Part shown: one piece after another, positions 18,143 through 26,588 of the stretch | How the letters are laid out: each line of letters opens with the position of its first letter | Position numbering within the stretch: position 1 is the stretch's first letter | Source of the DNA: JAAXKN01 sp050258815 | GTDB lineage: Bacteria > Bacteroidota > Ignavibacteria > Ignavibacteriales > SURF-24 | DNA: 64,000 bases | Direction: 5' to 3' | Assembly (NCBI GenBank): GCA_050258815.1 | Contig: JBLMZM010000053.1 | Location: 1 to 64,000 of the forward strand | Made by a program: the position numbers and the translations under genes | Notes under the pieces: model-generated | What the model was told of the DNA's origin: nothing | Databases searched by the model: none | What the model saw: the letters and a program-made list of their open reading frames with translations, nothing else

Positions 18143-19258
18143 TTACTGCAGAACGACCATTTTCCTGGTAACTGAATATTTTCCGCTTTGCAGCCTGTAA
18201 AAATAGATACCGCTTCTTAAACCAAAGTCAGCAGCATTAAGTTTAATACTGTACTCTCCGGCAGACCTGCTTCCATCCGCCAGCACTGCAATTTCCCTTC
18301 CCAACAGGTCATATACACTCAGCCTGACATAGCCCGGAGCAGGCAGTTCGTAATTTATTACCGTCTCAGGATTAAACGGGTTGGGATAATTCTGAAGCAG
18401 CCTGAAACTGTTTAATAATGTGCTGCCGGCCTCAACCGAAGAAGTAATTAACTGCGGCTTTCCGGCATCAACCCACGCAGTATAGATCAGTGAGGCAAGT
18501 CTTTTTGCGGCATTGTTGAACAGCATATTGGTAAAGTTCCTGCCTTTGTCCCAGAATCCATTGTAATATGTAGAAGTAATCTGATTGGATGACCTGGCCA
18601 GTCCGACACTGTCGGCGTAAAATACAGAATCCACGTAGCGGTAGTTCCCGTATATATAATCAAATACGTACCTGGATACGTCGTTTACGTACTGAATGCT
18701 GTCAGAAGAAATTACAATCCCTGAAGGAAAACGGCTCGCTATACCATCATACCGTGAATGTAAACCGGTATGCGTACCGTTCTTTCCATCATAATTTATT
18801 GTAACGTGTAAAGGCATGTGCCCATCCCCCACATAATGCCCCAGATCTGCTGCAAAATATTCGGCTTTGCCCCAGTCCTTTCTTGCAAAGGCATTTTTCA
18901 GGGAGTCTACTGTAGTAATTGTAGCCCAGGGAAGGATGCCAATACTTTCTACTTTACCTGCTCCATATATACGAATTGCTGTATTAAGGTTTTCGGGTAT
19001 TTTTCCTGAAGATATAAACTCAGTGTACTCCTCAATATTTATGTAATGTTTTTTATCTTCTGAGGCATCTGTGTTTTTCCTGTTATCTGCATCCGAGGCA
19101 TGGGCAGCAAGATAATCTTTCCAGACCGTAAACTGACTCATATCCTGGGGGAAAAATCTGGTGGTATTGCTGTTGATCATAGTGTGCCCCGCTCCTCCCC
19201 ACCCCGTAAAAATGAGAAGCGAAAGAGTTATTAATGCTGCATAGCCGTATTTCATCAT
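18143..19258 (-). CDS. Secreted S1/P1-type zinc nuclease with T9SS domain
   Basis: 371 residues. After the signal sequence the mature protein would begin W-G-G-A-G-H, giving the Trp1 and His6 zinc ligands of the S1/P1 nuclease fold. The second cluster DLGHYVGDGHMPLH supplies the His-x3-Asp-x5-His ligands, and LHSRYD the third His-x3-Asp pair. The catalytic part covers about residues 20-265. A T9SS sorting domain (NYPNPFNPETVINYELP, ending K-M-V-V-L-Q) follows. Expected activity is 3'-nucleotide or single-strand nucleic acid hydrolysis, though zinc phospholipase C shares this fold. No clear ribosome-binding site is seen; two adjacent ATGs are possible. Confidence 0.85.
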   Translation of the reverse strand: MMKYGYAALITLSLLIFTGWGGAGHTMINSNTTRFFPQDMSQFTVWKDYLAAHASDADNRKNTDASEDKKHYINIEEYTEFISSGKIPENLNTAIRIYGAGKVESIGILPWATITTVDSLKNAFARKDWGKAEYFAADLGHYVGDGHMPLHVTINYDGKNGTHTGLHSRYDGIASRFPSGIVISSDSIQYVNDVSRYVFDYIYGNYRYVDSVFYADSVGLARSSNQITSTYYNGFWDKGRNFTNMLFNNAAKRLASLIYTAWVDAGKPQLITSSVEAGSTLLNSFRLLQNYPNPFNPETVINYELPAPGYVRLSVYDLLGREIAVLADGSRSAGEYSIKLNAADFGLRSGIYFYRLQSGKYSVTRKMVVLQ

Positions 19259-19329
19259 ATAATATTATAGTCCAATTTAATAATTCTGGAAATTTACTTA
19301 ATTTTTTCGCCCGTTGAAGTGACCTCTTA

Positions 19330-20175
19330 CTAATTGGTGACACTTAATACGGGGCTGCCGGCATTCACCCAGGCAGTATAATAGAAAGAAGCAATCGCCC
19401 GGGCGGCGTCACTCATCTGATTCTCAGTAAGGAAGCGTGTTCTGAACCAGAGGAGTCTGTAATAATCACCGTTATATTCATCTGTGGATGCTTTGCGGGC
19501 AAATTTATCGGCAGAGAGAATCAGGTCATTATATATATCGGATCCGCAAATATAACTGAAAATATACCGCTCGGGATCAGTAACCAGGAATGCGCCTTCA
19601 GGCTGAACATCCTTATCGAGTGTTTCCAGGTTGTTGTCAATCATATTGATCTCGTATCTGGAGTGCAGCCCCTTCTGTCCGGTCAGCTGTCCGTCATAGT
19701 TAACCGTTGCATGCATGGGCTGATAGCCATCCGCAACATAATGCGCAAGGTCAGCGGCAAAGAGCCTGATCTTATCTGCATTTTTTTCCCTGAATGCCTT
19801 AGTCAGCGAGTCCAGTGTGGTTTCTGTAGCCCATGGAAGTATCCCCTGTTTCTTCACTACCTTAAATCCGTATTTAGCCACGAGAGAATCCATGCTAAGT
19901 ATCATCTGTCCCTGCTGGAACTCAGGGTAATAATCTATATCAATGAAATGTTTCGGAGATTCTGATTTGTCATTTTTTTTACGCGTGTCGGGATCTGTGG
20001 AATGTTCTACGATATCCGGCTTGTACTGCAGCATGAATGCCATTTCTTTTGGCAGGCACTCAAAGGCCTTGGCAGCTATCAGTTTATGTCCCCTGTTGCC
20101 CCACGAAAAAATGCTGCCCGTCAGCACTATATTTATTACTATGATTAAAAGAAAAGTAAAGCCTCTGCTTTTCAT
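19330..20175 (-). CDS. S1/P1-type zinc nuclease paralogue without sorting domain
   Basis: 281 residues, same fold as its downstream neighbour: a signal peptide followed by W-G-N-R-G-H (Trp1 and His6 ligands), DLAHYVADGYQPMH and LHSRYE. The last ligand is Glu where the neighbour and the family usually have Asp. It ends at the catalytic domain, with no T9SS tail, so it is probably periplasmic while the paralogue is exported. The two genes are 71 bases apart and likely one transcript. Substrate, nucleic acid or phospholipid, cannot be settled from sequence. Confidence 0.83.
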   Translation of the reverse strand: MKSRGFTFLLIIVINIVLTGSIFSWGNRGHKLIAAKAFECLPKEMAFMLQYKPDIVEHSTDPDTRKKNDKSESPKHFIDIDYYPEFQQGQMILSMDSLVAKYGFKVVKKQGILPWATETTLDSLTKAFREKNADKIRLFAADLAHYVADGYQPMHATVNYDGQLTGQKGLHSRYEINMIDNNLETLDKDVQPEGAFLVTDPERYIFSYICGSDIYNDLILSADKFARKASTDEYNGDYYRLLWFRTRFLTENQMSDAARAIASFYYTAWVNAGSPVLSVTN

Positions 20176-20505
20176 CTTTTTTCCCGGTTAGTTGAATGAC
20201 TGTTTTTTTGTTACAAGTGCCGACCTTTGGGTGAATCCGGTTGAGTCTAGATGTGCAAATACACCTCTGGCCGGTTATACCGGTTATATGAAGAAATCCT
20301 TTGGACTGATGCTGAATAAAAGGGTATTTATTTCCATACATCCGTTAAAATTTTACGTTTGCAAATTATTAAAACCTATATGCAATAACAAGATAAAACC
20401 TGCTATTATACCGGTCGTCTTCCTTATATTTCCCTCGGAAATTAGGCCGGGATTTTATAAATTTACAAGGAAATAAAATAATTATACACAAATTGAAGGT
20501 ATTTT
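20176..20505. other. Intergenic region between divergent genes
   Basis: 330 bases that must hold promoters for the leftward nuclease pair and the rightward aminotransferase. The only structure noticed is a 9-base tandem repeat CCGGTTATA at 20271-20288. No gene or known operator is recognised. Confidence 0.4.
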
Positions 20506-21753
20506 ATGGCTCCGCAAGATTTAGTTCAGGTAGATATGACCTCTCAGGATTATATGGAACTGGAAGAAAAATATGGTGCTCATAATTATCATCCGCTGCC
20601 CGTAGTTCTGGCCAGGGGCGAAGGTGTTTATCTTTGGGATGTTGAAGGCAGAAAGTACTTTGATTTTCTTTCGGCTTATTCGGCCGTTAACCAGGGGCAT
20701 TGCCATCCAAAGATTATTGAAGCTCTCACCGGTCAGGCTAAAACACTTACTCTTACCTCCAGGGCATTCTTCAATAACTGTCTCGGTGAATATGAAAAAT
20801 ATATAACCGGATATTTCGGATTTGATAAAGTGCTTCCCATGAACTCAGGTGCAGAAGCAGATGAAACGGCCTTAAAACTGTGCAGAAAATGGGCTTATGA
20901 AAAGAAGGGTATTCCTGAAAATGAAGCAAAGATTATTGTGTGCGAAGGAAATTTTCATGGAAGAACCATTACTATAATTTCAATGTCCACGGACCCGGAT
21001 TCATACAAGGGCTTTGGCCCCTTTACGCCCGGATTCATAAAAATCCCATATAATGACCTTCAGGCCCTCGGAAAGGCTCTTGAAGATCCTAATGTTGCGG
21101 GCTTCCTGGTTGAACCGATTCAGGGTGAGGCAGGGGTTTTTGTTCCCGATGAAGGCTACCTCTCAGGCGCATACAAAATGTGTAAACAAAAGAATGTTTT
21201 ATTTATTGCTGATGAAGTACAGACAGGAATTGCCAGGACCGGCAAGCTGCTGGCTTGCGACCATGAGAATGTCAGACCCGATATTCTGATACTTGGCAAG
21301 GCCCTCTCCGGTGGCACTATGCCCATCTCAGCAGTCCTGGCCGATGATGATATAATGCTGTGCATTAAGCCTGGTGAGCACGGCTCCACCTTTGGAGGTA
21401 ACCCTCTGGCCTCAAAAGTTGCCATTGCAGCATTAAAGGTAGTTAAGGATGAAAACCTCGCTGAAAGAGCAGAGAAGCTGGGAGAATTGTTCAGAAAAGA
21501 GGTTAGAAAAATCAATTCCGACATGATAGAACTGGTAAGAGGGAAAGGACTGTTGAATGCAATAGTCATCAGGCCTAAAAACGGGAAAGAAGCCTGGGAC
21601 GTATGCCTTAAGATGAGAGATAATGGTCTTTTGGCAAAGCCTACTCATGACCACATCATCCGCTTTGCCCCGCCTCTGGTAATAACCGAAGAGGAGATAC
21701 TTAAGGCAGTGGAAATAATAAGAAAATCAATTGAGGAGATCAGCAACAGCTAG
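20506..21753 (+). CDS. rocD: Ornithine aminotransferase
   Basis: 415 residues, full length for ornithine-oxo-acid transaminase, a PLP class-III enzyme converting ornithine and 2-oxoglutarate to glutamate semialdehyde and glutamate (arginine/proline metabolism). Diagnostic segments: YGAHNYHPLPVVLARGEGVY, GHCHPKIIEAL, MNSGAEADETALKL, FHGRTI, VEPIQGEAGV, ADEVQTGIARTGKLL and ILGKALSGG with the PLP-binding Lys265. The Y-G-A-H-N-Y-H-P-L-P opening separates it from acetylornithine aminotransferase. AAGG lies six bases upstream of the ATG. It stands alone between a promoter region and a terminator. Confidence 0.95.
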   Translation: MAPQDLVQVDMTSQDYMELEEKYGAHNYHPLPVVLARGEGVYLWDVEGRKYFDFLSAYSAVNQGHCHPKIIEALTGQAKTLTLTSRAFFNNCLGEYEKYITGYFGFDKVLPMNSGAEADETALKLCRKWAYEKKGIPENEAKIIVCEGNFHGRTITIISMSTDPDSYKGFGPFTPGFIKIPYNDLQALGKALEDPNVAGFLVEPIQGEAGVFVPDEGYLSGAYKMCKQKNVLFIADEVQTGIARTGKLLACDHENVRPDILILGKALSGGTMPISAVLADDDIMLCIKPGEHGSTFGGNPLASKVAIAALKVVKDENLAERAEKLGELFRKEVRKINSDMIELVRGKGLLNAIVIRPKNGKEAWDVCLKMRDNGLLAKPTHDHIIRFAPPLVITEEEILKAVEIIRKSIEEISNS

Positions 21754-21772
21754 ATCCTGAAAGTAATTTACC

Positions 21773-21808
21773 CGGCCCTGAAGGCCAGCATAAATGTCTT
21801 CAGGGCCG
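21773..21808. terminator. Bidirectional terminator
   Basis: 11-base perfect arms (CGGCCCTGAAG and its complement) with a 14-base loop between the stops of rocD and the convergent histidine kinase gene. It probably serves both. Confidence 0.75.
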
Positions 21809-21815
21809 CATACTT

Positions 21816-22781
21816 TTACCCGGCCGGATTAAAATTCTTTAACTTCATCAGGCTCTCATTGATGCGGAACTTTGCAGTAAAATAGAATGTACTCCCCTTC
21901 TTCTCTTCACTCCTTACACCTATTTCACCACCCATCATGCTTATAAATTCCTTACAGATTCTTAAACCTAACCCGGTACCCGAGTGAGTCCTGGTATAAG
22001 AATTATTTACCTGTACAAAAGGCTTGAACAATATGCTAAGTTTGTCTTCTGGTATACCGATTCCCTGGTCCTCAACCGAAGCCAATATTACGGCCTGGTC
22101 GCCAAGTACCTCCTTCAGCTTTACGCTTACTGTAATTATTCCCTGACTGCTGAATTTAATTGCATTGCTAAGAAGGTTTGCAAATATCTGCCTTACCCTT
22201 ACCGGGTCACCTATGAGAATAAGAGGCACATTATCTTCAATCCGGCAGTTAATGTGCAGATCCTTTTCGCCTGCAAGGGTCGAAACAATCGAAATTGCAT
22301 CGTCCAATACCTCTCTCAGGCTGAAATCCACCTTGTCCAGCTCCATTCTTCCGGCTTCAATTTTTGAAATGTCCAGGATGTTATTAATGATATCCAGTAG
22401 TGATTCAGCTGCAGAACGAGCCTTGGTTATGAAACCCTTTAATTCTTCCTTGCTCTCGTAAACTTCCTGTTCAACCAGGTCCAGAAATCCCAGGACTCCG
22501 TTCATCGGGGTTCTGATCTCATGGCTCATGCTGGCCAGGAAACGGCTTTTTGCCTCACTTGCCAGAACCGCATCTGCCGCGGTCTGCTCGGCAGAGGCTT
22601 TTTCCCGCCTCAGTAATTCTGCCTCAGTCTGACTAGCCTTTAGCTGTGCATTCAGGCTCTCCAGCTCTGACTGCATCTTTGAAAGTCTTTCATTCAGGAA
22701 CGGAACGGGTGAAGCTGTTATGAATCTATGCTCTGATGACTTATCTTCCAACTGACTGCCTTTTAATAAAATAGTGGCCAT
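21816..22781 (-). CDS. Sensor-less histidine kinase with coiled-coil N-terminus
   Basis: 321 residues. A coiled-coil segment (about 30-75) leads straight into HisKA (SMSHEIRTPMNGVLGF with the phospho-His) and HATPase (N box FANLLSNAIKFS, G1 EDQGIGIP, F box LFKPFVQV, G2 GTGLGLRICKEF). There is no membrane segment, PAS or receiver domain, so it is a cytoplasmic kinase with an unknown input; the coiled coil may bind a partner. No response regulator lies nearby. No obvious ribosome-binding site precedes the ATG. Confidence 0.88.
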   Translation of the reverse strand: MATILLKGSQLEDKSSEHRFITASPVPFLNERLSKMQSELESLNAQLKASQTEAELLRREKASAEQTAADAVLASEAKSRFLASMSHEIRTPMNGVLGFLDLVEQEVYESKEELKGFITKARSAAESLLDIINNILDISKIEAGRMELDKVDFSLREVLDDAISIVSTLAGEKDLHINCRIEDNVPLILIGDPVRVRQIFANLLSNAIKFSSQGIITVSVKLKEVLGDQAVILASVEDQGIGIPEDKLSILFKPFVQVNNSYTRTHSGTGLGLRICKEFISMMGGEIGVRSEEKKGSTFYFTAKFRINESLMKLKNFNPAG

Positions 22782-22885
22782 AAGTTAAGAAAATTTCTTT
22801 TAAAGAACACAAATATTACTAAAACACTCAGTGGGAAAATTAGTGCAATAGTCATATATTTCGGTTTAATTTTCCGGCAACCAAA

Positions 22886-23446
22886 ATGACAGATTTTCTA
22901 TATAATATTGACCTGGCACTGTTTTACTTTGTTAACCATAACATGGCCAATCCTGCTTTTGATAAATTCTTTGTGTTTATTACTGACGTGAACCACTGGT
23001 ATATCGCATACCTGATTTTACTAGGCATCGCAATCGTAAAAGGCGGCAGAACGGGAAGGATTTCAGCAGTGGGGGCAATCCTGCTAATCATAGTTTCAGA
23101 CCAGCTCAGCAGCTTTACCATTAAACACTGGATAGCAAGAATACGCCCTTGTAATGCTTTATCCGATGCGCGGGCACTGATCCCCTGCTCGGATTCTTAT
23201 TCATTTCCATCTTCCCATGCCGTAAATAATTTTGCTGTCTCAGTGTTCTTCTATAGAATTTATCCAAACCTGAAATGGGTTCTGTTTATATCTGCTTTCC
23301 TGGTGGCCTTTTCCCGCATTTATGTGGGCCGGCATTATCCCTCCGACGTAGTTGGAGGAGCCATAATAGGTTCTGCTATCGGTTATGTCTTCTCAGTAGC
23401 AGCCCTGAAGCTTGATAATTATATACAGAAAAAATATAATAGATAA
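22886..23446 (+). CDS. PAP2-type undecaprenyl-diphosphatase-like membrane protein
   Basis: 186 residues with five to six membrane helices and the PAP2 triad K-H-W-I-A-R-I-R-P, S-F-P-S-S-H and V-G-R-H-Y-P-S-D. The architecture matches BcrC/YbjG-like enzymes that dephosphorylate undecaprenyl diphosphate on the outer face of the inner membrane, recycling the carrier for cell-wall synthesis; other lipid phosphates are possible. It is divergent from the histidine kinase, 104 bases away. No Shine-Dalgarno sequence is evident before the ATG. Confidence 0.85.
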   Translation: MTDFLYNIDLALFYFVNHNMANPAFDKFFVFITDVNHWYIAYLILLGIAIVKGGRTGRISAVGAILLIIVSDQLSSFTIKHWIARIRPCNALSDARALIPCSDSYSFPSSHAVNNFAVSVFFYRIYPNLKWVLFISAFLVAFSRIYVGRHYPSDVVGGAIIGSAIGYVFSVAALKLDNYIQKKYNR

Positions 23447-23453
23447 TTAGCTT

Positions 23454-23492
23454 CTGCTGAACTTTTATCGTGGCTCAGCAGCATCATTTTTT
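23454..23492 (+). terminator. Probable terminator after the PAP2 gene
   Basis: A 7-base stem (CTGCTGA/TCAGCAG) with a 14-base loop is followed by CATCATTTTTTG, directly after the PAP2 stop. Confidence 0.5.
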
Positions 23493-23539
23493 GCAAAAAT
23501 AATTTTCATTATCTCATAATAATAAGTGCGAGGTATAAC

Positions 23540-24244
23540 ATGCCTGAACTGAGTAATAAAACGGCCATCATTACCGGTGGCGGCAGCGGCATAGGTAAGG
23601 AAATTGCACGCCAGCTGGCAAATGAGAACACTAATGTGGTTATCGCCTCCAGACGCCAGGGCGTACTGGAGAATACCGCCGCTGAATTAAATGCCATGCA
23701 GAAAGGCAGAGTGGTTCATGTAGTATGTGACCTGAGAAGCCGGGAGGACATAACCCGTACGGTTACCGCTGCAATTGAGAACTTCGGCAGGATTGATTTC
23801 CTTGTTAATAATTCCGGCCTGGGCGTTCAGAAAAGTGTGCTGGACTGTAGCGATGAGGAATGGGATCTCGTGCTTGATACCAACCTCAGAGGCACATTCC
23901 TGATGACCAGGGAAGTACTTCCTGTAATGATCCGGCAGAGGAGCGGATATATTATTAATATCGCCTCGCAGGCCGCTAAACATGGCTATCCTCAGGCAGC
24001 TCCATACTGCGCATCTAAATTCGGAATACTCGGCTTTGCCGAATCCCTTCAGCATGAGGTCAGGGATTATGGAATTCACGTACACAGCCTTTGCCCGGCA
24101 CTAGTTCAGGTACCTCCTCCGGAAAATGAAGCCGGTATTGCCCCCGGAGTACTCCAGGTCGGGGACCTTGCTTCAACTGTTCTATTCCTGCTTAAACAGC
24201 CGGGAAGAGTTAAATTTGAGGATATTGGACTCTACCATTTCTGA
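23540..24244 (+). CDS. Short-chain dehydrogenase/reductase (SDR)
   Basis: 234 residues, classical SDR: nucleotide-binding ITGGGSGIGKEIA, the conserved N-N-S-G, catalytic Ser in N-I-A-S-Q and Tyr/Lys in Y-C-A-S-K. The Arg in SRRQG after beta2 suggests NADP(H). The substrate cannot be told from sequence. GAGG lies six bases before the ATG. It is the last gene before the secreted BNR protein, which has its own ribosome-binding site 80 bases later; co-transcription is possible. Confidence 0.9.
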   Translation: MPELSNKTAIITGGGSGIGKEIARQLANENTNVVIASRRQGVLENTAAELNAMQKGRVVHVVCDLRSREDITRTVTAAIENFGRIDFLVNNSGLGVQKSVLDCSDEEWDLVLDTNLRGTFLMTREVLPVMIRQRSGYIINIASQAAKHGYPQAAPYCASKFGILGFAESLQHEVRDYGIHVHSLCPALVQVPPPENEAGIAPGVLQVGDLASTVLFLLKQPGRVKFEDIGLYHF

Positions 24245-24324
24245 TGCATTTCAGATTACCTGTTCTTACATTTATTTTGATCTTCAGGTCTCTTATATTA
24301 CTATATTAGTTACAGGAGACTTCT

Positions 24325-25917
24325 ATGTTTAAGCACATATTTTCTGTTGTTTTCCTGCCGCTTTTTATTCTGCTGCCTGGCCTTCAGGCTTTGGCCCAAT
24401 ATACAAACGTCAGGATCAACAAGTCTCAGAATCAGCCCGAAGAGGTTTCAATCGCAATCAACCCCCTGAATCCCCTAAACCTGGTGGCAGGTGCAAATAT
24501 TGACAACTACTATTATTCAACTGACGGGGGTAAGAGCTGGACTGAAGGAAGGCTTACCTCCGGTTTTGGTGTCTATGGCGATCCATCATTAACCTTCGAT
24601 TCCCTGGGCAATGTTTATTACGCTCACCTTTCTTCACCCCCCTCAGATATTGGCTACTGGATTGACAGGATAGTGGTACAAAGATCTTCAGACGGGGGTA
24701 AAAGCTGGACAAATGGCGCTGGAGTGGGCTACGCACCTCCGGTAAGAAACCAGGACAAGGAATGGATTATAGCCGATAATTCGGGCTCGAAATTCAGAAA
24801 TTCTATCTATATGGCGTGGACTCAGTTTGATAAGTACGGCAGCAAGGTGCCAGGTGATAGTTCACGCATAATGTTTTCGCGTTCGCTGGACCAGGGAGCA
24901 ACATGGTCAGCCCCCATAATTGTCAGCGACTCCAGCGGCGACTGCCTCGATGGCGATAATACAGTAGAAGGTGCTGTCCCGGCTGTTGGCCCTAACGGCG
25001 AAGTATACCTGGGCTGGGCTGGTCCCTCAGGAATTAAATTTGACAGATCCCTTGACGGCGGCCTTACTTTCGGTAAAGATATTTATGTGACCTCACAGCC
25101 CGGCGGCTGGGATTTCGATGTGGAAGGCATATACAGGTGCAATGGAATGCCCGTTACGGTATGCGACATTAGTAATTCAATTTACCGGGGTAACATCTAC
25201 ATCAACTGGGCTGATCAGCGAAATGGCACCACAAATACCGACGTATTTATAACCAGGTCCGTCGATGGCGGGAACAGCTGGAGCACACCCATAAAGGTAA
25301 ATGGTAATACTGCAGCCGACCGCGATCAGTTCTTCTCCTGGGCAGCTGTCGATCCTGTAACAGGATACCTTTGGATAGTTTACTACGACCGCAGCCAGAC
25401 TGCAGGGGTGGCAACAGATGTCTTTGTGGCCCGCTCAAAGGATGGTGGCGCAACTTTTACTAATTTTAAGGTGAGCGACTCAGCGTTCTCACCCATTAAG
25501 AACGTATTTTTCGGCGATTATACTAATATTGCCGCTTTTAACGGCAGAATATTTCCGATCTGGATGCGCCTGGATGGGTCCTTTTTAAGTATATGGACCG
25601 CCCTGGTGGAGGACGTTTCGTCGGGTTCGATTGAGGAGAATACCGGCGGCCATTTTGAATATTTTTTATTCAAAAATTATCCAAATCCTTTTAATCCTGT
25701 TACCAAAATTGATTATTCTCTTGCTAAGGATACCTTTGTGAGCCTTAGAATCTATGACTCGCTCGGAAAGGAAATTCAGACACTGGTAAACGACTATCAG
25801 TCCGGTGGTAAACATTCTATCCGGTTCGATGGAAGCCGCCTGAGCAGCGGATTGTATTTTTACAGACTGGTTACGCACGATTTTAACTCGGCTGAGAAGA
25901 TGGTTCTTATAAAATAA
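24325..25917 (+). CDS. Secreted BNR/Asp-box repeat (sialidase-like fold) protein with T9SS domain
   Basis: 530 residues with a signal peptide (MFKHIFSVVFLPLFILLPGL), a beta-propeller carrying at least six Asp-box motifs (S-T-D-G-G-K-S-W, S-S-D-G-G-K-S-W, S-L-D-Q-G-A-T-W, S-L-D-G-G-L-T-F, S-V-D-G-G-N-S-W, S-K-D-G-G-A-T-F) and a C-terminal T9SS sorting domain (NYPNPFNPVTKIDYSL). The Asp boxes show a sialidase-like propeller but not activity; I see no clear arginine triad, so enzymatic function is not claimed. AGGAG lies six bases before the ATG. Confidence 0.87.
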   Translation: MFKHIFSVVFLPLFILLPGLQALAQYTNVRINKSQNQPEEVSIAINPLNPLNLVAGANIDNYYYSTDGGKSWTEGRLTSGFGVYGDPSLTFDSLGNVYYAHLSSPPSDIGYWIDRIVVQRSSDGGKSWTNGAGVGYAPPVRNQDKEWIIADNSGSKFRNSIYMAWTQFDKYGSKVPGDSSRIMFSRSLDQGATWSAPIIVSDSSGDCLDGDNTVEGAVPAVGPNGEVYLGWAGPSGIKFDRSLDGGLTFGKDIYVTSQPGGWDFDVEGIYRCNGMPVTVCDISNSIYRGNIYINWADQRNGTTNTDVFITRSVDGGNSWSTPIKVNGNTAADRDQFFSWAAVDPVTGYLWIVYYDRSQTAGVATDVFVARSKDGGATFTNFKVSDSAFSPIKNVFFGDYTNIAAFNGRIFPIWMRLDGSFLSIWTALVEDVSSGSIEENTGGHFEYFLFKNYPNPFNPVTKIDYSLAKDTFVSLRIYDSLGKEIQTLVNDYQSGGKHSIRFDGSRLSSGLYFYRLVTHDFNSAEKMVLIK

Positions 25918-25938
25918 ATATAAACGGGGGTAAGTAAA

Positions 25939-26406
25939 ATGACAACCTATAAGCAAATTGAGGATTTTCTGGTCCAGAAAAAGATCGCAATGATCGGAGT
26001 ATCCAGGAATGAAAAGAATTATACAAGAAGCCTTTTCAAAGAACTCCTAAAACGCGGCTACGAGGCCGTTCCGGTTAACCCGCATATAAGTGAAATAGAA
26101 GGCAGACAATGCTACACACGCCTTGAAGATATTTCGCCCATCCCGGAGGCAGCCCTGATTTTCACTACTTCTGTTCCCCTGGATAATTTAATAACCGAAT
26201 GCGTCCAATCGGGCGTTAAGCATATCTGGGTCTATAATGGCAGGGATAAGGGAAGACTCATGGATCACCTGGAAGAATATTGCCGCAGTAACAATGTCAG
26301 CTTTATTTCCGGCTTCTGCCCCTTTATGTTCCTTAGCGAGGGCGGCTTTATTCACAAATTTCATGGATTTGTCTCCAGATTAACGGGAAATTACCCGGTT
26401 CATTAG
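25939..26406 (+). CDS. CoA-binding-domain (Rossmann) protein
   Basis: 155 residues of the CoA_binding_2 / YccU type: an IAMIGVSRNEKNYTRSLFKE nucleotide loop, then Y-E-A-V-P-V-N-P and V-K-H-I-W-V-Y-N-G. Small stand-alone members are thought to bind CoA, but their role is not established. GGGGG lies eight bases before the ATG. It is 21 bases after the BNR gene, so probably co-transcribed; the functional link is unclear. Confidence 0.85.
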   Translation: MTTYKQIEDFLVQKKIAMIGVSRNEKNYTRSLFKELLKRGYEAVPVNPHISEIEGRQCYTRLEDISPIPEAALIFTTSVPLDNLITECVQSGVKHIWVYNGRDKGRLMDHLEEYCRSNNVSFISGFCPFMFLSEGGFIHKFHGFVSRLTGNYPVH

Positions 26407-26462
26407 AATAATATAAATAGTAATCCCACTGCTTTTCTTGCTTCCGGATGGATTTTTACTAG

Positions 26463-26482
26463 GCCGGGTACACCTGCCCGGC
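26463..26482 (+). terminator. Weak hairpin upstream of rex
   Basis: GCCGGG/CCCGGC stem with an 8-base loop, 57 bases after the CoA-binding gene and 28 bases before the Rex operator. It has no T tract, so termination is tentative. Confidence 0.35.
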
Positions 26483-26509
26483 AAAATTTGACCCTTATGC
26501 AAAATTATT

Positions 26510-26527
26510 TTGTGAATCTTTTCACAA
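26510..26527. promoter_or_regulatory. Rex operator
   Basis: TTGTGAA-TCTT-TTCACAA is a perfect 18-base inverted repeat, matching the known Rex consensus TTGTGAA-N4-TTCACAA, and the symmetry extends two more bases each side. It lies 60 bases upstream of a rex gene, so autoregulation is expected. TTGACA at 26532-26537 just after it could be a -35 element. Confidence 0.88.
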
Positions 26528-26554
26528 AATGTTGACATACATGCCGCAATTTTA

Positions 26555-26588
26555 TATTTTAATCGAGAATAATTTCTCGATTAAAATA
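26555..26588 (+). promoter_or_regulatory. 15-base palindrome ending on the rex start codon
   Basis: TATTTTAATCGAGAA is followed by a TAAT loop and its exact complement, whose last base is the A of the rex ATG. It occupies the place where a ribosome-binding site should be, and none is visible. It could be a 5'-UTR hairpin controlling translation or a second operator. Confidence 0.6.
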
